DNA of 64,000 bases from Rheinheimera aquimaris (lineage in GTDB: Bacteria > Pseudomonadota > Gammaproteobacteria > Enterobacterales > Alteromonadaceae). The translations under genes and the position numbers were made by a program. This document shows positions 1 through 14,901 of this stretch, one piece after another. Below the pieces are notes generated by a model. The model was not told the origin of the DNA and ran no database searches. It was given only the letters and a program-made list of their open reading frames with translations. The stretch lies in NCBI RefSeq assembly GCF_020531985.1, contig NZ_JAJAVQ010000001.1, positions 558,001 to 622,000 of the forward strand, read 5' to 3'. Position 1 is the stretch's first letter. Each line of letters starts with the position of its first letter.

Positions 1-1945
1 ACAAGGTTGGTCCCGGTATATAAACGTTTGCTTTTAATAATTCAGGTTCAACAACAACCAGCCCCCCCATGGAGCCAAAGAGTATTTGATTGTCGTCTGC
101 ATAAACCGAATTGGTATTAAGTTCGGTGCTGACCATACCATCCCGGCTATTATAGTTAGAAAAGCGTTGCTGCTCAGATAGCCGGTGCGCCAGCCCTTTT
201 GCCGTCATAACCCAGAGTTGCTGTTTTTGCTGCAAAACCCCCAGCACTATTTCAGAAGGCAACCCGTTTTCACGTCCCAGCAGTTTCTGTTCGGTAGTAA
301 TGCGATTATAGAGTATCAGGCCGTCTCTGCTGCAGATCGCAAGTATGCCAGCCTGTTCACTGACACATTGCACATTATTGTGTTGCAGCGTTATTGCCGA
401 GTTTGCTGCTGTGCTGTATTGCTGTATTTTTCCGCTGGGTAGGTCAATTTGAAATAAACCGCTGTAACGGGTTGCAACCCATAGCTGGCGATCAGTGCCG
501 ACAAACACTTGCTGTACCGCATTACCGACCGACGTCTGTGACAACTCTGCTAACCAATGCTGCACCCGATGTTCTGTTGGCTGCCAGGCTATAACACCTT
601 CGCCCCACATTCCCAGATATAAAGTGTCTGTTGCATCGATATATAAATCACGTACATTTCGGTTTGATACATTCGTCAGATCAAAAGGCATGTCTATTTT
701 TTCTGTAGTGCCGTCGGTAAAACGATACAAGCCTGTATCTGTTGCAATATAAACCTGACCACTTTTATCGGCAGCTATAGCATTAACCCGGGTATTAAGG
801 GCCTGCCGTGTAAATTGACCATCGCTGAGCTGTATACGATAAAGTGCATCAGTACTGCCCAGCCACACTGTATCTTGTCGCTTTAAAATTGCTGTTACGG
901 AGAAAGGTTCTTGTTCAGACAGCCCGGGAGAGATACTGCCGATATCAGAAAAAGCCTCGCTGGAGACAACATTACGATACAGTCCGCTCTCGCGTGAACC
1001 GAGCCACAATACGCCTGACCGGTCCCGCATTATGCTTCTTACGTTAACATGTGACAGCTGTTGCTTGACATCAATCATATCCACAGAGGCAGGTATTAGC
1101 CTGTGTAAACCATTGTAACTGCCGATCAGTAACTGATGCTCACTGTTGTCGGCAAATAACACATTAACAAGCGGTTCAGCCTGAGCAAGCGGCTGGGCGA
1201 TAAATTGCTGCTCTTCGGGTTCATAACGAAACAGACCTTGCCGGCTGCCGACCCAGAGCTTATTCTGCCAAACGGCCAAAGCCCTGATCTCATTCTTTCT
1301 GCTCAGGCTGTCTGCGTCGTTTACCAGCTCAATAACCGGGCCTAAACCACGATCTTCACGCCAACTGTGTAACCCGGCCGATGTTCCAATCCAAACGGTG
1401 CCATCGTCTGTCTGCGCCAGGCTCCAGATCCGCTGATCGGCAAGAGCAGTCTGTTCAGTGCCACTACCAACATTATCAATACTATCATCAGCATTAATCC
1501 GGCTTAAACCGGAAGTGGTTCCGACCCACAAACGATGCTGAGCGTCCAGCATCAAGGCCTGAATTTGATTACCGGCCAGGCCATGGGCTTCAGTATATCG
1601 ATGCAAAGTTTGCGTTCCGGCATCGAGCCTTGATAGACCCAGCCCCCAGGTACCCGCCCAAATATTGTCATGCTTATCAATCAGCACCGCTCCGACATCA
1701 GGTGTCTGATTCTGCTGCAACTCTGCTGCGGTTAATACCGCAAATTCGTCAAAACGATAACCATCAAATCGCAACAAACCTGAGTTGGTTGACCCCAGCC
1801 ATAAATACCCTGATTTGTCCTGCTGAACACTGTAAATGGTAGCGTTTGGCAGACCGTCGTCAACGCCAAGGCGGTTAAAACGTTCTTCAGCGCTAACACA
1901 GGTGCAAAACACCAGTAAAAGAATAAAGCGTACCGTGAAAACCAT
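1..1945 (-). CDS. Two-component-regulator-type beta-propeller protein (partial, runs off left edge)
   Basis: The minus strand stays open from an ATG at 1945 to the window edge, about 648 codons with no stop in the segments I translated. The N-terminus (MVFTVRFILLLVFCTCVSA) is a signal peptide. The mature protein opens with RFNRLGVDDGLPNATIYSV, typical of periplasmic Reg_prop sensors. Repeated blades follow, for example YLWLGSTNSGLLRFDGY, NIWAGTWGLGLSRLD and RLWVGTTSGLS. In this family the propeller is followed by a Y_Y_Y domain, a transmembrane helix and a cytoplasmic output (GGDEF, or histidine kinase with or without receiver). That part lies outside the window, so the output type is unknown. 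The gene is divergent from trxB. Confidence 0.85.
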   Translation of the reverse strand, partial: MVFTVRFILLLVFCTCVSAEERFNRLGVDDGLPNATIYSVQQDKSGYLWLGSTNSGLLRFDGYRFDEFAVLTAAELQQNQTPDVGAVLIDKHDNIWAGTWGLGLSRLDAGTQTLHRYTEAHGLAGNQIQALMLDAQHRLWVGTTSGLSRINADDSIDNVGSGTEQTALADQRIWSLAQTDDGTVWIGTSAGLHSWREDRGLGPVIELVNDADSLSRKNEIRALAVWQNKLWVGSRQGLFRYEPEEQQFIAQPLAQAEPLVNVLFADNSEHQLLIGSYNGLHRLIPASVDMIDVKQQLSHVNVRSIMRDRSGVLWLGSRESGLYRNVVSSEAFSDIGSISPGLSEQEPFSVTAILKRQDTVWLGSTDALYRIQLSDGQFTRQALNTRVNAIAADKSGQVYIATDTGLYRFTDGTTEKIDMPFDLTNVSNRNVRDLYIDATDTLYLGMWGEGVIAWQPTEHRVQHWLAELSQTSVGNAVQQVFVGTDRQLWVATRYSGLFQIDLPSGKIQQYSTAANSAITLQHNNVQCVSEQAGILAICSRDGLILYNRITTEQKLLGRENGLPSEIVLGVLQQKQQLWVMTAKGLAHRLSEQQRFSNYNSRDGMVSTELNTNSVYADDNQILFGSMGGLVVVEPELLKANVYIPGPTL

Positions 1946-2050
1946 CCTTATCTTCAGGTAGAGCAAAACAACCTCGTCATAAAAAAGTCGTTGGAATTGA
2001 GTAATATCTGACTATGCCTAGCTGCCTAAACATAGCATAGCCATTATCGC

Positions 2051-2079
2051 TTTACAGCCGCTAAAGCATTAAATATACC
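2051..2079 (+). promoter_or_regulatory. Candidate sigma70 promoter for trxB
   Basis: TTTACA at 2051-2056 (5/6 to the -35 consensus) is followed by a 17-nt spacer and TATACC at 2074-2079 (4/6 to the -10). It lies about 80 nt before the trxB start in the intergenic region shared with the divergent propeller gene. A 6-bp dyad, CTATGC/GCATAG (2012-2017 and 2035-2040), sits just upstream. Assigned by eye. Confidence 0.4.
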
Positions 2080-2096
2080 GCGGTACTTTCGCTTAG

Positions 2097-3116
<1,020 letters not shown>

Positions 3117-3121
3117 CCATT

Positions 3122-3844
3122 TTGACCATATACCTGCCAGAGTTAGATGCGCATGATGTCAGCTTTCCTGAGTTGCATCATGCCCTGACTGAGCCGGATG
3201 GTTTATTGGCAATGGGCGGAGACTTATCAACCGCCCGTCTTATCAGCGCATATTCAAACGGTATTTTCCCCTGGTTTAGTGAAGGCGACCCCATGCTATG
3301 GTGGAGCCCATCTGTACGAGCTGTTTTTCCACCGGATACGCTAACTTTAAACCGTACACTTAGAAAGCAGATAAGACGCTACAAGCTGCACTTCAGCGTC
3401 AATACTGCTTTTGCGGAAGTGACAAGGCATTGTGCCGCACCCAGAGCCAGGCAACCGGGTACCTGGATACTGCCTCAGATGCAGCAGGCCTATTTGCAAC
3501 TGCACCATCTTGGTTTTGCTCACAGTATTGAGGTCTGGCAGCATAACAAGCTGGTCGGCGGTTTATATGGTGTGATGATTGGCCAGCTGTTTTGTGGCGA
3601 GTCTATGTTTAATTTTTTACCGGATGCAGCAAAAATCGCCTTAGTCGTGCTGCAACAGCATTTAAAAGCAGTAGCTGAAGGCTGGATAGATTGTCAGCTG
3701 CCAAACCCATTTCTGCAGCAGATGGGCGTACAATCCATCCCCCGCGAAGAATATATCAGCTTGCTAAAACAGTTAAAGGATAAAACTGTTGTCAAATCAC
3801 ACTGGCAAGCAGGCACCATCGCGCAGGATATAGCTGATGCATGA
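3122..3844 (+). CDS. aat: Leucyl/phenylalanyl-tRNA--protein transferase Aat
   Basis: Transfers Leu or Phe from aminoacyl-tRNA onto proteins with N-terminal Lys or Arg, making an N-degron that ClpS recognises. About 240 residues, normal for the family. Diagnostic blocks are GIFPWF, WWSPSVRAVFPP, HSIEVWQHNKLVGGLYGV and LFCGESMFN. There is no in-frame ATG before the conserved N-terminus. The start appears to be TTG at 3122 (MTIYLPEL), with only a weak ribosome-binding site, suggesting translation coupled to trxB. The last 8 nt overlap bpt. Confidence 0.95.
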   Translation: MTIYLPELDAHDVSFPELHHALTEPDGLLAMGGDLSTARLISAYSNGIFPWFSEGDPMLWWSPSVRAVFPPDTLTLNRTLRKQIRRYKLHFSVNTAFAEVTRHCAAPRARQPGTWILPQMQQAYLQLHHLGFAHSIEVWQHNKLVGGLYGVMIGQLFCGESMFNFLPDAAKIALVVLQQHLKAVAEGWIDCQLPNPFLQQMGVQSIPREEYISLLKQLKDKTVVKSHWQAGTIAQDIADA

Positions 3845-4538
3845 ACTGAAATTTGGTCTTACAGCTGCTTCCCAATGCAGTTATCTGCCAAAGCAACAGG
3901 AGCAATTGGTATTTTTATTGCCAGAACAACCTGTCGATGCCGTTTTATATCAGCAGTTGTTGCAACTGAATTTTCGCCGTAGCGGCGATCAGGTCTACAC
4001 ACCTTATTGTGCTGCATGCAAAGCTTGTCAGTCAGTTCGCATTAACCCTGCCGCAGTTAAATACAGCCGCAGCCAACGCCGTATACTTAACAGGGCCAAC
4101 AACAAAGAGTGGCGTTATCAACTGACTGCGGCTCCATCCGTTGATTATTTTCCATTATTTTCTGATTACATTAATCACAAGCATCGTGATGGCAGTATGT
4201 ACCCGCCTTCCCGGGATCAGTTAAATGCGATGATGCAGTGTTCGTGGTTAAAAGTTCACTTTCTGGAGCAGTATTACCAGCAACAGCTGGTTGCAGTGAC
4301 AGTTGTAGATGAAACAAAAGATGCCTATTCGGCTGTTTACACATTTTTTCACCGCAGTGCAGGTAGCTTTTCTCCGGGGATCCTGGCAATTCTGTACCTT
4401 CTGCAATGTGCTGCACGCGACAACAAGCAATGGCTGTATCTGGGATATCAAATTGATCGCTGCCAGAAGATGGCTTATAAAGCCGGTTTTTTACCGCAAC
4501 AACGTTTTATCAACGGAGAATGGTGCTCATTTGGCTAA
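3837..4538 (+). CDS. bpt: Aspartate/glutamate leucyltransferase Bpt
   Basis: Bacterial homologue of eukaryotic arginyl-tRNA-protein transferase. It attaches Leu to proteins with N-terminal Asp or Glu, again feeding ClpS/ClpAP. About 233 residues. The N-terminal ATE domain shows CSYLPKQQ and the cysteine cluster YCAACKACQSVR near residues 57-68. The C-terminal GNAT-like part contains YTFFHRSAGSFSPGILAILY and LYLGYQI. The ATG lies inside aat, 8 nt before its end, preceded by AGGATA, so the two transferases are probably translationally coupled. Having both Aat and Bpt lets the cell degrade basic and acidic N-termini by one adaptor. Confidence 0.95.
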   Translation: MHELKFGLTAASQCSYLPKQQEQLVFLLPEQPVDAVLYQQLLQLNFRRSGDQVYTPYCAACKACQSVRINPAAVKYSRSQRRILNRANNKEWRYQLTAAPSVDYFPLFSDYINHKHRDGSMYPPSRDQLNAMMQCSWLKVHFLEQYYQQQLVAVTVVDETKDAYSAVYTFFHRSAGSFSPGILAILYLLQCAARDNKQWLYLGYQIDRCQKMAYKAGFLPQQRFINGEWCSFG

Positions 4539-4553
4539 AAAAGCGCTTGTCGC

Positions 4554-4582
4554 TTTACTTATGCCGGCGATTTCGGCACAAT
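4554..4582 (+). promoter_or_regulatory. Candidate sigma70 promoter for infA
   Basis: TTTACT at 4554-4559, a 17-nt spacer and CACAAT at 4577-4582 lie about 50 nt before infA. A short stem, AAAGCG/CGCTTT (4540-4545 and 4551-4556), overlaps the -35 element and directly follows the bpt stop. It could be a weak terminator but has no clear U-tract. Confidence 0.35.
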
Positions 4583-4631
4583 CTGCGCAGTTTTTTATGG
4601 TTCACCCAATTTTAAGAGGCAAGTACGCTGA

Positions 4632-4850
<219 letters not shown>

Positions 4851-4873
4851 GTAAAGATTTAGGATCTGACGCT

Positions 4874-4897
4874 AAACCCGGCTAAATTGCCGGGTTT
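4874..4897. terminator. Bidirectional terminator between infA and clpA
   Basis: Perfect 9-bp stem AAACCCGGC/GCCGGGTTT with a 6-nt loop (TAAATT). The A-rich left side and TTT right side allow it to end infA (plus) and clpA (minus), which converge here. Confidence 0.85.
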
Positions 4898-4917
4898 AAT
4901 GCTTTAATAGCGGCCTG

Positions 4918-7185
4918 TTAATCTGTCAGTGCAGCTTCAGCCTGAGTATGATAGTCAAATTGCAATTGGTCATTTACAAGTTCCACTTTGACATCGCCAC
5001 CCTGTAGCAGGCGGCCAAACAATATTTCATTAGCCAGTGGTTTCTTCAGCTGCTCCTGGATCACCCGCGCCATTGGCCGAGCCCCCATTGCATGATCATA
5101 CCCTTTTTGCGCCAGCCACTGCCGAGCAGCAGAACTTAGTTCCATAGATACCTGTTTCTTATCCAGCTGCACTTGCAGATCACAGATAAATTTGTCGACT
5201 ATCTGCAGAATAATGTCAGATTCAAGGTGCTTGAACCATATAATACCATCAAGCCGGTTTCTGAATTCAGGGCTGAAGGTGCGATTTATTTCCGATAATG
5301 CATCATGGCTATGATCCTGCTGTTTGAAGCCGATTGACTTACGAATCGTCTCCTGTACACCAGCATTTGTGGTCATAACCAATACCACATTGCGAAAATC
5401 AATCTTGCGGCCATTATTATCGGTTAGAGTGCCGTGATCCATAACCTGCAACAGAATGTTATAGATGTCGCTGTGGGCTTTTTCTATTTCATCCAGTAAT
5501 ACCACTGAGTACGGATGTTTAGACACAGCATCGGTTAATAATCCGCCCTGCTCAAAACCAACATAACCCGGCGGCGCACCGATTAAACGGCTGATCGCAT
5601 GGCGTTCCATATATTCAGACATATCAAAACGCAACAACTCTACACCCAGCGCTTTCGCCAGTTGCTTAGTTACTTCTGTTTTGCCCACGCCGGTCGGACC
5701 TGCAAACAAGAAATTACCTATCGGCTTTTCTTCATTCCCCAATCCTGAACGTGACAGACGGATAGCGGCAGTAAGCACTTCGATAGGTTCGTCCTGACCG
5801 AACACAACCAACTTCAGGTTACGGTCAAGGTTTGCTAATACATCTTTGTCGGACGCCGACACTGACTTTTCCGGGATCCGGGCCATTTTTGCAATCACAT
5901 GTTCTATCTCTGGCACATTAATAACCTTGCGCCGCTTCGAAGATGGCAGCAATCGCTGACTGGCTCCGGCCTCATCGATGACATCTATTGCTTTGTCAGG
6001 CAAGTGTCGCTCATTAATATATTTGGCAGACAATTCAGCAGCGGCACGAATTGCCTTCTGGGTATAACGGACATTATGATGCTGTTCGTAGCGCTCCTTT
6101 AATCCCAGCAGTATGCGGGTAGTGTCATCTACGCTGGGCTCAGCAACATCGATTTTCTGAAAACGTCGCACAAGCGCAGTATCTTTTTCAAAAATGCTCT
6201 TAAATTCCTGGTAAGTGGTAGACCCCATACACCGTAAACGTCCACTGGATAGTAGCGGTTTTATCAGGTTGCTGGCATCCATCACGCCACCAGACGCTGC
6301 TCCGGCACCTATTACAGTGTGTATTTCATCGATAAATAAGATAGCGTCTTTTTCACGCTCTAATTCTTTAAGCAATGATTTCAGCCGCTTTTCAAAATCT
6401 CCACGATATTTCGTACCAGCCAGTAAAGCGCCCATGTCCAGAGAGTAAATGGTCGCATCGGCAATAACCTCAGGAACGGCTTTGTGCACGATACGATACG
6501 CTAAGCCTTCGGCAATAGCTGTTTTCCCTACGCCAGCTTCACCTACCAACAGAGGATTATTCTTTTTGCGCCGGCATAGTACCTGAATCGCCCTCTCAAC
6601 CTCGTGCTCACGACCAATCAAAGGGTCAATCTGGCCATTTTTAGCCTGCACGTTAAGATTGGCAGTAAAATTCTCCAGGTATTTGCTGTCATCCGTTACC
6701 TGTTCAGCACCGTCCTCCTGCACATGCTCGTCATGCTGTTCCAGCTTTTCAGTTTTAGTGACGCCGTGAGAAATAAAATTAACAACATCCAGACGGGTAA
6801 TATCGATTTTCTTCAACAAATAAACGGCCTGGGATTCCTGCTCGCTAAAAATAGCAACCAGCACATTTGCACCCGTTACTTCAGCTTTACCCGACGACTG
6901 CACATGAAATACGGCCCGTTGCAATACGCGCTGGAAACCAAGTGTTGGCTGAGTATCCCGCTCCATTTCACCGTCAGGTAATACGGGCGTAGTAGAATCA
7001 ATAAAACTGGAAAGCTCCTGGCGCAACTTCTCGATATTAGCACCGCAAGAGCGCAAGGCCTCACCTGCTGCAGGATTATCCAGCAATGCTAACAACAAAT
7101 GTTCCACCGTCATGTATTCGTGACGACGTTCACGCGCAAACCTGAAAGCCAAATTCAGAGTTAACTCAAGATCTTTATTCAACAT
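4918..7185 (-). CDS. clpA: ATP-dependent Clp protease ATP-binding subunit ClpA
   Basis: Hexameric AAA+ unfoldase that feeds substrates into ClpP. It has 755 residues, close to E. coli ClpA. Order: N-domain (1-145, [18 protein letters not shown]), AAA1 with Walker A GEAGVGKT near residue 210 and Walker [11 protein letters not shown], then AAA2 with GPTGVGKT and [11 protein letters not shown], and the C-terminal small domain ([20 protein letters not shown]). A linker at about 146-165 is acidic and Gln/Glu-rich. It lies 54 nt downstream of clpS on the same strand, so clpS-clpA is probably one transcript. clpP is not in the window. Confidence 0.97.
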   Translation of the reverse strand: MLNKDLELTLNLAFRFARERRHEYMTVEHLLLALLDNPAAGEALRSCGANIEKLRQELSSFIDSTTPVLPDGEMERDTQPTLGFQRVLQRAVFHVQSSGKAEVTGANVLVAIFSEQESQAVYLLKKIDITRLDVVNFISHGVTKTEKLEQHDEHVQEDGAEQVTDDSKYLENFTANLNVQAKNGQIDPLIGREHEVERAIQVLCRRKKNNPLLVGEAGVGKTAIAEGLAYRIVHKAVPEVIADATIYSLDMGALLAGTKYRGDFEKRLKSLLKELEREKDAILFIDEIHTVIGAGAASGGVMDASNLIKPLLSSGRLRCMGSTTYQEFKSIFEKDTALVRRFQKIDVAEPSVDDTTRILLGLKERYEQHHNVRYTQKAIRAAAELSAKYINERHLPDKAIDVIDEAGASQRLLPSSKRRKVINVPEIEHVIAKMARIPEKSVSASDKDVLANLDRNLKLVVFGQDEPIEVLTAAIRLSRSGLGNEEKPIGNFLFAGPTGVGKTEVTKQLAKALGVELLRFDMSEYMERHAISRLIGAPPGYVGFEQGGLLTDAVSKHPYSVVLLDEIEKAHSDIYNILLQVMDHGTLTDNNGRKIDFRNVVLVMTTNAGVQETIRKSIGFKQQDHSHDALSEINRTFSPEFRNRLDGIIWFKHLESDIILQIVDKFICDLQVQLDKKQVSMELSSAARQWLAQKGYDHAMGARPMARVIQEQLKKPLANEILFGRLLQGGDVKVELVNDQLQFDYHTQAEAALTD

Positions 7186-7239
7186 ATACCACTCCTAATC
7201 CACCTGAGTAACGACACCAGAATCATGCAAAGGCTTACC

Positions 7240-7560
7240 TTATGCGCGTTCCATAGTGCATAGCAGCGGGTGCTGGTGCTCTTTTGCATACTGCATCACC
7301 TGTTGCACCTTAGTTTCTGCTATTTCTGCTGTAAAAATTCCACAGATCCCCTTTCCTTCATAATGCACTTTTAACATTACTTCTGTCGCCTGCTCATACT
7401 GCATGTTAAAAAAACGGCTCAAAACATCGATGACAAAGTCCATTGGAGTGTAATCATCGTTATGCAGTACCACTTTATACATCGGAGGCGGAGCAACCCG
7501 TTGCCGGGTTAACTCTTCTAAATCACCGAACTGTTCGTTACTATCTTTATTGCCGCTCAT
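7240..7560 (-). CDS. clpS: ClpA adaptor ClpS
   Basis: 106-residue adaptor that binds N-terminal Leu, Phe, Tyr and Trp and hands substrates to ClpA. Visible pocket residues are in [15 protein letters not shown] (Asn/Asp pair and Met gate) and [11 protein letters not shown] (His). The first 25 residues are the flexible extension needed for delivery. The start ATG at 7560 is the only one before the fold. Divergent from cspD and upstream of clpA. Confidence 0.97.
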   Translation of the reverse strand: MSGNKDSNEQFGDLEELTRQRVAPPPMYKVVLHNDDYTPMDFVIDVLSRFFNMQYEQATEVMLKVHYEGKGICGIFTAEIAETKVQQVMQYAKEHQHPLLCTMERA

Positions 7561-7642
7561 AAACTATAGCCACGCCTGTGTATTCCATCAAAGGGTTAAA
7601 AGTTAATTTTTGGTAAATTTTTAGTTTAATTTTGCAAATAAC

Positions 7643-7670
7643 TTGACTGTCTGCTCAAATTATCTACATT
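7643..7670 (+). promoter_or_regulatory. Candidate sigma70 promoter for cspD
   Basis: TTGACT at 7643-7648 (5/6), 16-nt spacer, TACATT at 7665-7670 (4/6). A start at about 7677 would give a leader of about 73 nt. Confidence 0.5.
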
Positions 7671-7671
7671 A

Positions 7672-7689
7672 GTTGTTGGGATCAACAAC
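7672..7689 (+). promoter_or_regulatory. Perfect 7-bp dyad at the predicted cspD transcription start
   Basis: GTTGTTG (7672-7678), loop GGAT, CAACAAC (7683-7689). The dyad directly follows the candidate -10 element. It could be a DNA operator over +1 or a 5'-terminal RNA hairpin. Nothing in the sequence decides between these. Confidence 0.4.
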
Positions 7690-7749
7690 AATCCCGCTAT
7701 TGAGACTAGAATACAGAATTTAGCTAACTTAGAGAAGGAAGTAAGTTGT

Positions 7750-7968
7750 ATGGCTACCGGTAAAGTAAAATGGTTCAATAATGCCAAAGGATTTGGATTT
7801 ATTCGTGAAGATGGCCGTGATGAAGATATCTTTGCTCATTATTCAACCATTAGCATGGATGGCTACCGTACGCTAAAAGCCGGACAAGATGTGGAATTTG
7901 ACTTGTCTGAGGGCCCCAAAGGCTTACACGCTGTGAATATTAAAGTGCCAGGTGATTTGACAGAGTAA
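7750..7968 (+). CDS. cspD: Cold-shock-domain protein, CspD-like
   Basis: 72-residue single cold-shock domain. RNP1 is KGFGFI, RNP2 is DIFAHYS, and the opening MATGKVKWFNNAKG is canonical. The extended C-terminal strand and its position divergent to clpS match CspD, which in E. coli binds single-stranded DNA and inhibits replication in stationary phase. AGAAGGAAGT upstream is a good ribosome-binding site. The exact CspA/CspD assignment rests mainly on gene context. Confidence 0.9.
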   Translation: MATGKVKWFNNAKGFGFIREDGRDEDIFAHYSTISMDGYRTLKAGQDVEFDLSEGPKGLHAVNIKVPGDLTE

Positions 7969-8018
7969 AATATTCGCTGAGCGTAATGCAGGCTTAGTGT
8001 TACCAGGAACGACGGCAA

Positions 8019-8045
8019 AAAAAGCAGGCTATAAGCCTGCTTTTT
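8019..8045. terminator. Bidirectional terminator between cspD and icd
   Basis: GCAGGCT (8024-8030), loop ATA, AGCCTGC (8034-8040), flanked by AAAAA and TTTTT. It serves convergent cspD (plus) and icd (minus). Confidence 0.9.
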
Positions 8046-8062
8046 CTTTACGCTTTATTTCG

Positions 8063-10369
<2,307 letters not shown>

Positions 10370-10528
10370 TTAAACGCATTTGTTGCAAAGCGGCGGTAGT
10401 ATAGCAGCATGACATTCAATAAAATAGGCAGCTGCCTGCTCCAGCGTGTTGCATGCGTTACGGTAAATAACGTCTTTTCAGGCTGACCTTTTAACCTGGC
10501 TTAACAGCTCGAAATATGACCCGATGCT

Positions 10529-11176
10529 ATGAATTTCAAAGACAAAAAGACAGTTAAACCTGCAAAGAGCAGACAGAAAGTGCAAAATAATCCATATGCG
10601 AAAAAACGCAATGCGACCAAGGTCGACAATCCAACATTAGTGTTGTTCAACAAACCCTACGATGTATTGTGTCAGTTTACTGATAACAGCACTCCCGCAC
10701 GTGCTACCTTAGCCGATTACCTGCCTATAGCCGACGTCTACGCGGCAGGCAGACTTGACCGGGACAGCGAAGGTTTACTCCTACTGACCAACTGTGGCAA
10801 AACACAGCACCTGATAAGCGACCCTAAACATAAAATGAGCAAAACATACTGGGTTCAGGTGGAAGGGCTGATAAGCGACACAGCGCTTGCGCAATTGACG
10901 AAGGGGGTTGAATTAAAGGATGGCTTGACATTGCCAGCCCGGGCTGAACATCTTGCCGAGCCAGATATCTGGCCGCGTACCCCGCCTATCAGACAGCGTG
11001 TGGATATCCCGACCAGTTGGATCAGTCTAACCATAACAGAAGGCCGTAACCGTCAGGTAAGACGGATGACGGCCGCAGTTGGTTACCCTACGTTGCGGCT
11101 GATCAGGGTACAAATCGGTAATTGGGCACTGGGCGACCTGCGTCCCGGGCAATATCAGGTTCACCCACTGACATAA
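10529..11176 (+). CDS. rluE: 23S rRNA pseudouridine synthase RluE-type
   Basis: RsuA/RluE-family pseudouridine synthase, expected to modify U2457 of 23S rRNA. 215 residues. A lysine-rich N-terminal extension (1-35) precedes the catalytic domain, which begins [14 protein letters not shown]. The catalytic aspartate is D77 in [14 protein letters not shown], and the late motif is [23 protein letters not shown]. It lacks the N-terminal S4 domain typical of RsuA, RluB and RluF, which supports RluE. It is followed after 14 nt by the Nudix gene. Confidence 0.93.
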   Translation: MNFKDKKTVKPAKSRQKVQNNPYAKKRNATKVDNPTLVLFNKPYDVLCQFTDNSTPARATLADYLPIADVYAAGRLDRDSEGLLLLTNCGKTQHLISDPKHKMSKTYWVQVEGLISDTALAQLTKGVELKDGLTLPARAEHLAEPDIWPRTPPIRQRVDIPTSWISLTITEGRNRQVRRMTAAVGYPTLRLIRVQIGNWALGDLRPGQYQVHPLT

Positions 11177-11190
11177 GGATGTACAGACAA

Positions 11191-11646
11191 ATGAGCCGGG
11201 AGCAGTTGCACTTAACAGTGGCAGCAATAGTACACTTTGAGCAGAAATTTTTACTGGTTGAAGAAATTGATAAACAAACTGGTAGGCGGGTATTAAACCA
11301 GCCCGCCGGCCATGTAGAGCAGGATGAAGACTTACTCAGCGCAGTAAAAAGAGAGCTGTATGAAGAAACCGGATTGCAGCTTGAGCCCAGCGCGTGGTTA
11401 GGTATCTCGCAGTTAAAAGCCGCTAACGGTCATCGTTACGTGCGGCTGAACTTTATATTCGAGCCAGACAAACTTCCCTCTTACTATCAGCCACAGGATA
11501 GCGATATTCTGGCCCTGCACTGGTACGATAGCCATCAGTTATCTGCTACTACGCTACCACTTCGCAGCCAGCTTGTAAGTGATGCGATATCAGCTTACCG
11601 CCAGGGCGTGCGGATACCGCTAACGCTAATCCAACCAACGCGATAA
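11191..11646 (+). CDS. nudJ: Nudix hydrolase, NudJ-type phosphatase
   Basis: About 151 residues. The Nudix box is complete: G-x5-E-x7-RELYEETGL, beginning GHVEQDED. E. coli NudJ hydrolyses HMP-PP, thiamine pyrophosphate and nucleoside di/triphosphates. The N-terminus (LHLTVAAIVHFEQKFLLVEE) and the position between rluE and mnmA match NudJ. Two in-frame ATGs are possible (11179 and 11191). AAGGA at 11174-11178 abuts the first, so 11191 (MSREQLHLTV) is preferred. Confidence 0.9.
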   Translation: MSREQLHLTVAAIVHFEQKFLLVEEIDKQTGRRVLNQPAGHVEQDEDLLSAVKRELYEETGLQLEPSAWLGISQLKAANGHRYVRLNFIFEPDKLPSYYQPQDSDILALHWYDSHQLSATTLPLRSQLVSDAISAYRQGVRIPLTLIQPTR

Positions 11647-11716
11647 CATGCGCAGCAAACAAATTTGATGTATAATCCGCGCCTTGATTTTTTGCTCCTT
11701 CTAAAGCGCGGGTGTT

Positions 11717-12829
11717 ATGCCAGATAATCTGTCTGCCAACAGCAGTAAAAAAGTCATCGTCGGTATGTCCGGTGGTGTTGATTCGTCAGTGTCAGCCTAC
11801 CTGTTATTACAACAGGGATATCAGGTTGAAGGCCTTTTCATGAAAAACTGGGAAGAAGATGACAATGACGAATATTGTGCCGCAGCTGAAGACATGCGTG
11901 ATGCCCAGGCAGTATGCGACAAACTAGGCATAGTGCTACACAAAGTAAATTTCGCCGCAGAATACTGGGATAATGTATTTGAATATTTTCTGGCAGAGTA
12001 CAAAGCTGGCCGTACTCCAAACCCGGATATTATGTGCAATAAAGAAATTAAGTTTAAAGCATTTCTTGAGTTCGCAGCAGAAGCACTAGGTGCAGATTAC
12101 ATCGCGACCGGACATTATGTCCGCCGCCGTTACCAAGATGGCCACTGGCAGCTACTGCGTGGTTTGGACAACAATAAAGACCAAAGTTATTTTCTGTATA
12201 CCATTGGCGAAGAACACGTTGCCCAAACACTGTTTCCCGTAGGTGAGCTGGAAAAACCGGCTGTACGCGCGATTGCCGAGCAGCAAGGCCTTATTACCCA
12301 CGATAAGAAAGACAGTACCGGCATCTGTTTTATCGGCGAGCGCAAATTTAAAGACTTTTTACAGCAGTATCTGCCTGCTCAGCCAGGAGATATCGTCACA
12401 GTAGATGGCGATATTATTGGCCGCCATGAGGGCCTGATGTACCACACTCTTGGGCAGCGTAAAGGCCTTGGTATTGGCGGCTTACGTGATGGCGGTGACG
12501 AACCCTGGTACGTGGTAGGTAAAAATCTGACCGATAACCAGCTCATCGTAGCACAGGGCCATGACCATCCGAGTTTGCTATCGCGTGGGCTCATTGCCAA
12601 TCAGTTACATTGGACTGACAGAGTTGGGCCTCAAACCACGCTGCGCTGCTCGGTTAAAACCCGCTACCGTCAGACAGACATACCCTGCACATTACATATT
12701 AACGCAGACAGTAGTGTTGAAGTTATTTTTGATACACCGCAAAAAGCCGTAACGCCGGGGCAATCTGCAGTATTTTATCTGGATGAAGTCTGCCTTGGTG
12801 GTGGAATTATCGATGTGGCACTGAACTGA
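11717..12829 (+). CDS. mnmA: tRNA-specific 2-thiouridylase MnmA
   Basis: Thiolates U34 of tRNA-Lys, -Glu and -Gln using sulfur from a relay protein. 370 residues. The PP-loop SGGVDSS lies near residue 17. The catalytic cysteines are C107 (MCNKEIKF) and C204 (GICFIGER), matching the E. coli pair. A TATAAT at 11671-11676 may be its -10 element. CCGCGC/GCGCGG arms flank the leader and the second overlaps the GGGTG ribosome-binding site, so a structured leader is possible. hflD follows after 2 nt. Confidence 0.97.
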   Translation: MPDNLSANSSKKVIVGMSGGVDSSVSAYLLLQQGYQVEGLFMKNWEEDDNDEYCAAAEDMRDAQAVCDKLGIVLHKVNFAAEYWDNVFEYFLAEYKAGRTPNPDIMCNKEIKFKAFLEFAAEALGADYIATGHYVRRRYQDGHWQLLRGLDNNKDQSYFLYTIGEEHVAQTLFPVGELEKPAVRAIAEQQGLITHDKKDSTGICFIGERKFKDFLQQYLPAQPGDIVTVDGDIIGRHEGLMYHTLGQRKGLGIGGLRDGGDEPWYVVGKNLTDNQLIVAQGHDHPSLLSRGLIANQLHWTDRVGPQTTLRCSVKTRYRQTDIPCTLHINADSSVEVIFDTPQKAVTPGQSAVFYLDEVCLGGGIIDVALN

Positions 12830-12831
12830 TT

Positions 12832-14849
<2,018 letters not shown>

Positions 14850-14861
14850 CTGACAAAACAT

Positions 14862-14888
14862 AAGGCGCTGACATCAGCGCCTTTTTTC
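14862..14888 (+). terminator. Terminator after purB
   Basis: Stem AAGGCGCTG/CAGCGCCTT with an ACAT loop (14862-14883) followed by a T-run. It stands 14 nt before roxA, so roxA is either read through or has its own promoter nearby. Confidence 0.85.
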
Positions 14889-14901
14889 TCAGGAAAGACA
14901 T

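Noticed and set aside
185-1842. Several short plus-strand open frames of 60-85 codons
   Set aside because: They lie antisense to the long propeller gene, lack ribosome-binding sites and resemble no family.
6604-6981. 125-codon plus-strand frame inside clpA
   Set aside because: Antisense shadow of a well-conserved gene; no start signal.
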